From assembly GCF_039534165.1 (NCBI RefSeq), contig NZ_BAAAUX010000012.1, forward strand, positions 62,001-126,000: a DNA stretch of 64,000 nt, written 5' to 3'. The notes below the pieces were generated by a model. The model worked only from the letters and a program-made list of their open reading frames with translations. It was not told the origin of the DNA and did not search any database. Of this stretch, positions 60,862-64,000 are shown one piece after another. Positions within the stretch are counted from its first letter, which is position 1. Each line of letters begins with the position of its first letter. Source of the stretch: Saccharopolyspora_D taberi. Lineage in GTDB: Bacteria > Actinomycetota > Actinomycetes > Mycobacteriales > Pseudonocardiaceae. A program made the translations under genes and the position numbers.

Positions 60862-62049
60862 ATGTACACCATTGGCCAGGACGTGCGGGCCGAGCTGGAC
60901 GAGATCCGCTCCGCCGGGCTGTACAAGCACGAGCGGGTGCTGGACTCGGCGCAGCGCGCGCGGGTCGGGGTCGGCGACGCCGAGGTGCTGAACTTCTGCG
61001 CCAACAACTACCTGGGGCTGGCCGACCACCCGGCGCTGGTCGAGGCCGCGTCGAAGGCGCTGGAGCGCTGGGGGTTCGGGATGGCTTCGGTGCGGTTCAT
61101 CTGCGGCACGCAGGCCCCGCACAAGGAGCTGGAGCAGCGGCTGTCGGAGTTCCTGGGCACCGACGACACGATCCTGTACAGCTCGTGCTTCGACGCCAAC
61201 GGCGGGCTGTTCGAGACCCTGCTCGGCCCGGAGGACGCGGTCATCTCCGACGAGCTGAACCACGCGAGCATCATCGACGGCGTCCGGCTGTGCAAGGCGC
61301 GCCGCGCCCGCTACCGCAACCGCGACCTGGCCGACCTGGACAAGCAGCTGCGGGAGACCGCGGACGCGCGGCACCGGCTGATCGTCACCGACGGCGTGTT
61401 CTCGATGGACGGCTACCTCGCCCCGCTGGACGAGATCTGCGACCTGGCCGACCGCCACCGCGCGATGGTGATGGTCGACGACTCGCACGCGGTCGGTTTC
61501 ACCGGTCCGACCGGTGCCGGGACGCCGGAGGCGTTCGGCGTGACCGACCGGGTGGACGTGGTCACCGGCACGCTCGGCAAGGCGCTCGGCGGAGCCAGCG
61601 GCGGGTACGTCTCGGCGCGCGCGGAGATCGTCGAGCTGCTGCGCCAGCGGTCCCGGCCGTACCTGTTCTCGAACTCGCTGGCCCCGTCGATCGTGGCGGC
61701 GTCGCTGGCGGCGCTGGACCTGGTCGGGTCGCAGCCGGAGCTGCGGCAGCGGCTGCGGGACAACAGCGCGCTGTTCCGGTCGCGGATGGCCGCGGAGGGC
61801 TTCGACCTGCTGCCCGGCGAGCACCCGATCATCCCGGTGATGATCGGTGACGCGGCGGAGGCGGCCCGGATGGCCGACCTGCTGCTGGAGGACGGCATCT
61901 ACGTGATCGGGTTCTCCTACCCGGTGGTGCCCAAGGGCAGGGCCCGCATCCGCACCCAGATGTCGGCCGCGCACAGCGCCGAGGACGTGGAGCGGGCCGT
62001 CTCGGCGTTCGTCCGCGCACGTCAGCGCATGGGTACCATCGCCGGGTGA
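60862..62049 (+). CDS. kbl: Glycine C-acetyltransferase (2-amino-3-ketobutyrate CoA ligase)
   Basis: 395 residues, ATG immediately after the tdh stop. Alpha-oxoamine synthase; the PLP lysine is Lys240 in GTLGKALGGASGGY, PLP is held by Asp206/His209 in VMVDDSHAVGF, and the early motif NFCANNYLGLADHP is typical. Turns 2-amino-3-ketobutyrate and CoA into glycine and acetyl-CoA. Completes the threonine-to-glycine route with Tdh; its stop overlaps the LysR start. Confidence 0.96.
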   Translation: MYTIGQDVRAELDEIRSAGLYKHERVLDSAQRARVGVGDAEVLNFCANNYLGLADHPALVEAASKALERWGFGMASVRFICGTQAPHKELEQRLSEFLGTDDTILYSSCFDANGGLFETLLGPEDAVISDELNHASIIDGVRLCKARRARYRNRDLADLDKQLRETADARHRLIVTDGVFSMDGYLAPLDEICDLADRHRAMVMVDDSHAVGFTGPTGAGTPEAFGVTDRVDVVTGTLGKALGGASGGYVSARAEIVELLRQRSRPYLFSNSLAPSIVAASLAALDLVGSQPELRQRLRDNSALFRSRMAAEGFDLLPGEHPIIPVMIGDAAEAARMADLLLEDGIYVIGFSYPVVPKGRARIRTQMSAAHSAEDVERAVSAFVRARQRMGTIAG

Positions 62050-62939
62050 TTGACCCCCGGCGGCTCCAGGTGCTGCGCGCGCTGGCCGACCACGGCACGG
62101 TGCGGGCCGCCGCCGAGGCCATGTACCTGACGCCGTCCGCGGTGTCCCAGCAGCTGACCGCGCTGGAGAACGAGGTCGGCCAGCCCCTGCTGAGCAGGCA
62201 GGGGCGCCGGGTGCGGCTGACCGCGTCCGGCGAGCTGCTCGTCGAGCACGCCAAGGCGGTGCTGGCCGAGCTGGAGCGGGCGGAGGCGAGCCTGGCGGCC
62301 TGCGCGTCCGGCGCGGTCGGCAAGGTCGAGGTCGCCTCGTTCGCCTCGGCCATCACGCAGGTGGTGGCCCCGTCGATCGTGGCGCTGCGGGACCGGGCGC
62401 CGGGCGTGACGGTGCTGGTGCGCGACGCCGAGGCGCACAACAGCCTGATGATGCTGCTGGCCGGGGAGATCGACGTGGCGATCTCCATGGAGTACAGCTC
62501 GACGCTGTCGGCCGACAGCCGCAGGCTGACCCGCTATCCGCTCTACGCCGAGCCGTTCGACGTCGTGCTGCCGCCCCGGCATCCGCTGAGCGGGAGGGCG
62601 GAGATCGCGATCGAGGACCTGCGCGACGAGGAGTGGATCTCCCCGCTGCCCGGCAACCCGTGCCGCGCGGTGGTGCAGGTGTGCTGCGAGAACGCGGGTT
62701 TCATCCCGCGCATCACGCACACCTCCGACGACTTCCACGCCGTCGTCGCGCTGGTCTCGGCGGGCACCGGCGTCGCCCTGGTGCCCCGGACCGCGATCGG
62801 CCACCACGCCGGGGTGGTGCGCCCGCTGGCGGGCAGGCCACCGACCCGGCGGGTGTTCGCCGCCGTCCAGTGCGGACGCGAGGAGCACCCGCTGGTGCGC
62901 ACCGTGCTCGACGCCTTGCTGGAGCAGGCCGTCTCGTGA
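62046..62939 (+). CDS. LysR family transcriptional regulator
   Basis: 297 residues, GTG start overlapping kbl by four bases (GTGA). HTH at residues 1-60: DPRRLQVLRALADHGTVRAA, then YLTPSAVSQQLTALENEVG. A substrate-binding domain with two lobes follows (about 90-290). Unusually for LysR, it is downstream in the same direction as the enzymes rather than divergent, so it is probably co-transcribed and may regulate tdh-kbl or other genes in response to threonine or glycine. Confidence 0.93.
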   Translation: MIDPRRLQVLRALADHGTVRAAAEAMYLTPSAVSQQLTALENEVGQPLLSRQGRRVRLTASGELLVEHAKAVLAELERAEASLAACASGAVGKVEVASFASAITQVVAPSIVALRDRAPGVTVLVRDAEAHNSLMMLLAGEIDVAISMEYSSTLSADSRRLTRYPLYAEPFDVVLPPRHPLSGRAEIAIEDLRDEEWISPLPGNPCRAVVQVCCENAGFIPRITHTSDDFHAVVALVSAGTGVALVPRTAIGHHAGVVRPLAGRPPTRRVFAAVQCGREEHPLVRTVLDALLEQAVS

Positions 62940-62942
62940 TCG

Positions 62943-63752
62943 TCAGCGGCGCTGGAACACGGCCAGGGCACGGGTGACGCGGGTGGCGCCCTGGCGGACG
63001 GCGTGCTCGACCTCCCACCTGCGGGTGAGGAATTCGTTGGTGGGCAACGAGATCGCGACCGACGCGACGATGCTGCCCGCCGGGTCGTGCACCGGGACGG
63101 CCATGCAGGACATGCCCGGCTGGAACTCGCCGATCTCCAGGGCGAGGTTCGACTGGCGGACGTGGGCGAGCTGGTCGTCGAGCGCGCCGCGGTCGCGGAT
63201 GGTGGCCGGGGTCAGCGCGTCGAGGCCCGCCGTGTCGAGGTAGCGGGCCAGCCGGTCCGGGTCCATCGCCGAGAGCATGATCTTGCCGAAGGCCGTTGCG
63301 TGCGCGGCCTGGTGGAAGCCGACGTCGAGCGGCTGGGCGCGCGGGCGGCGCTCGGAGTCCTCGACGTGGGCGATCACCACCTCGGTGTCGCGGTAGACCG
63401 CGTAGTACGCGGCTGCGTCGGCGAGCTGGTGGACCGCGCGGATCGCGGTGGCGACTCCGGGCGGGACGGCGAGCTGCTTGGTCAGCGCCTGGCCGAGGTA
63501 GCGGGCCATGTACCCGAGGCCGTAGACGTGCTGGTCGCTGAGGTGCACGACGTGGCCGGCGTCGATCAGCGCGTGCAGCAGGTGGTACGTGGTGGGCAGC
63601 GCGAGGTCCAGCTCGGCCGCGATCTGCTTGGCGGTCAGCCCGCCCGGCGAGTTCGCGATCGCCTCCAGCACCCGCAGCGCCCGTCCCACCGACTGCAACG
63701 GGCCTGCGCCGTTGCGGCGGACGCCGTCCGGCGGGGCTTGCACGCCTGTCAA
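62943..63752 (-). CDS. IclR family transcriptional regulator
   Basis: 269 residues if it begins at TTG 63752, which overlaps the upstream stop (TTGA) and has GGGGG six bases before; GTG at 63743 is another option. HTH: SVGRALRVLEAIANSPGGLT, then AKQIAAELDLALPTTYHLLHALIDAGHV, about residues 20-70. The IclR effector domain begins near 85 and contains HATAFGKIMLSAMD. Ligand and target unknown; it is convergent with the LysR gene, three bases apart. Confidence 0.88.
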   Translation of the reverse strand: MTGVQAPPDGVRRNGAGPLQSVGRALRVLEAIANSPGGLTAKQIAAELDLALPTTYHLLHALIDAGHVVHLSDQHVYGLGYMARYLGQALTKQLAVPPGVATAIRAVHQLADAAAYYAVYRDTEVVIAHVEDSERRPRAQPLDVGFHQAAHATAFGKIMLSAMDPDRLARYLDTAGLDALTPATIRDRGALDDQLAHVRQSNLALEIGEFQPGMSCMAVPVHDPAGSIVASVAISLPTNEFLTRRWEVEHAVRQGATRVTRALAVFQRR

Positions 63753-64000
63753 TGTAGGCCCCCGTAGCGGGTTTCGAGCAGTCCGCGGCACCAGCCCGCG
63801 TTGCCCTCGATGCTGACCTGCGTCGTCCGCGCGAGGCGCAGGCGCAGCGGCAGCGACTCGGCGTCCACGGGCAGGCCGTGGTCGTCGACCAGCAGCGGCG
63901 CGCCGTCGTCCGACGGCAGTCCCAGCTGCTCGCGGCGGCGGCGCAGCCGCGAGGTGTCCTCGGCTACGTCGCCGAGCCGCATGCGGACCAGGTCGACGTG
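63749..64000 (-). CDS. C-terminal part of an unidentified protein, cut by window edge
   Basis: The frame is open from the right end of the window to TGA at 63749-63751 (about 83 residues). It includes RLRRRREQLGLPSDDGAPLL and, near the end, VSIEGNAGWCRGLLETRYGG. Its stop overlaps the IclR start, which argues for a real co-transcribed gene. I do not recognise the family. An internal ATG at 63982 exists, but the real start is probably beyond the window. Confidence 0.6.
   Translation of the reverse strand, partial: HVDLVRMRLGDVAEDTSRLRRRREQLGLPSDDGAPLLVDDHGLPVDAESLPLRLRLARTTQVSIEGNAGWCRGLLETRYGGLH

Overview
The window is chromosomal DNA from a very GC-rich actinomycete. A Saccharopolyspora-like member of the Pseudonocardiaceae is the best guess. 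This rests on the conservon-type genes at the left edge, the fused 2-oxoglutarate decarboxylase/dehydrogenase (Kgd), an SSI-type protease inhibitor, frequent GTG/TTG starts and a tandem glycine riboswitch. I saw no convincing tRNA, rRNA, CRISPR array, prophage or complete insertion sequence. Most of it reads as core or near-core chromosome. The unusual content is mainly in the intergenic DNA.

Layout. 1-1476: end of a conservon (roadblock, DUF742, GTPase). 1490-13770, mostly minus strand: HtrA-type protease, CGNR regulator with a divergent EamA exporter, DUF3311/sodium symporter pair, patatin lipase, a class I DAHP synthase with an iron-regulator-like box and ArfB behind it, a serine hydrolase, a CPBP protease and a class A PBP. 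14045-23086: a small protein with an amyloid-like tail motif, GDPD, MFS, M14 peptidase, a heptapeptide-repeat protein, a flavin monooxygenase with a divergent TetR, and a secreted protein. 23138-38619: lipid and organic-acid catabolism (FadB, thiolase, GlcDEF, acyl-CoA dehydrogenase, alpha-methylacyl-CoA racemase, a degenerate acyl-CoA synthetase, an MHS transporter). 38905-50645: SSI inhibitor, two DUF202 proteins, Ohr, SdaA and GcvH under a glycine riboswitch, PucR, a two-gene membrane module, alanine dehydrogenase and an ABC transporter. 51038-64000: a fused ABC exporter, Kgd, small hypothetical genes, the threonine-to-glycine pair Tdh/Kbl with a LysR regulator, and an IclR regulator.

How the genes fit together. 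One theme is amino-acid carbon flow: threonine to glycine (Tdh, Kbl), glycine oxidation (GcvH), serine to pyruvate (SdaA), alanine to pyruvate (Ald), glycolate/lactate-type oxidation (GlcDEF) and 2-oxoglutarate at the TCA cycle (Kgd). The other is beta-oxidation, including 2-methyl-branched acyl-CoAs (Mcr, acyl-CoA dehydrogenase, FadB, thiolase).

The most notable non-gene content is two families of long palindromic intergenic repeats. Family A is about 290 bp with three copies and a perfect 20-bp outer stem. Family B is about 170 bp with three copies, each just upstream of a minus-strand gene. There is also a 20-unit, 15-bp tandem array that holds the stop codons of two convergent genes and appears to cap a truncated acyl-CoA synthetase. 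Start sites were chosen by eye from ribosome binding sites and family knowledge; no database search was possible.
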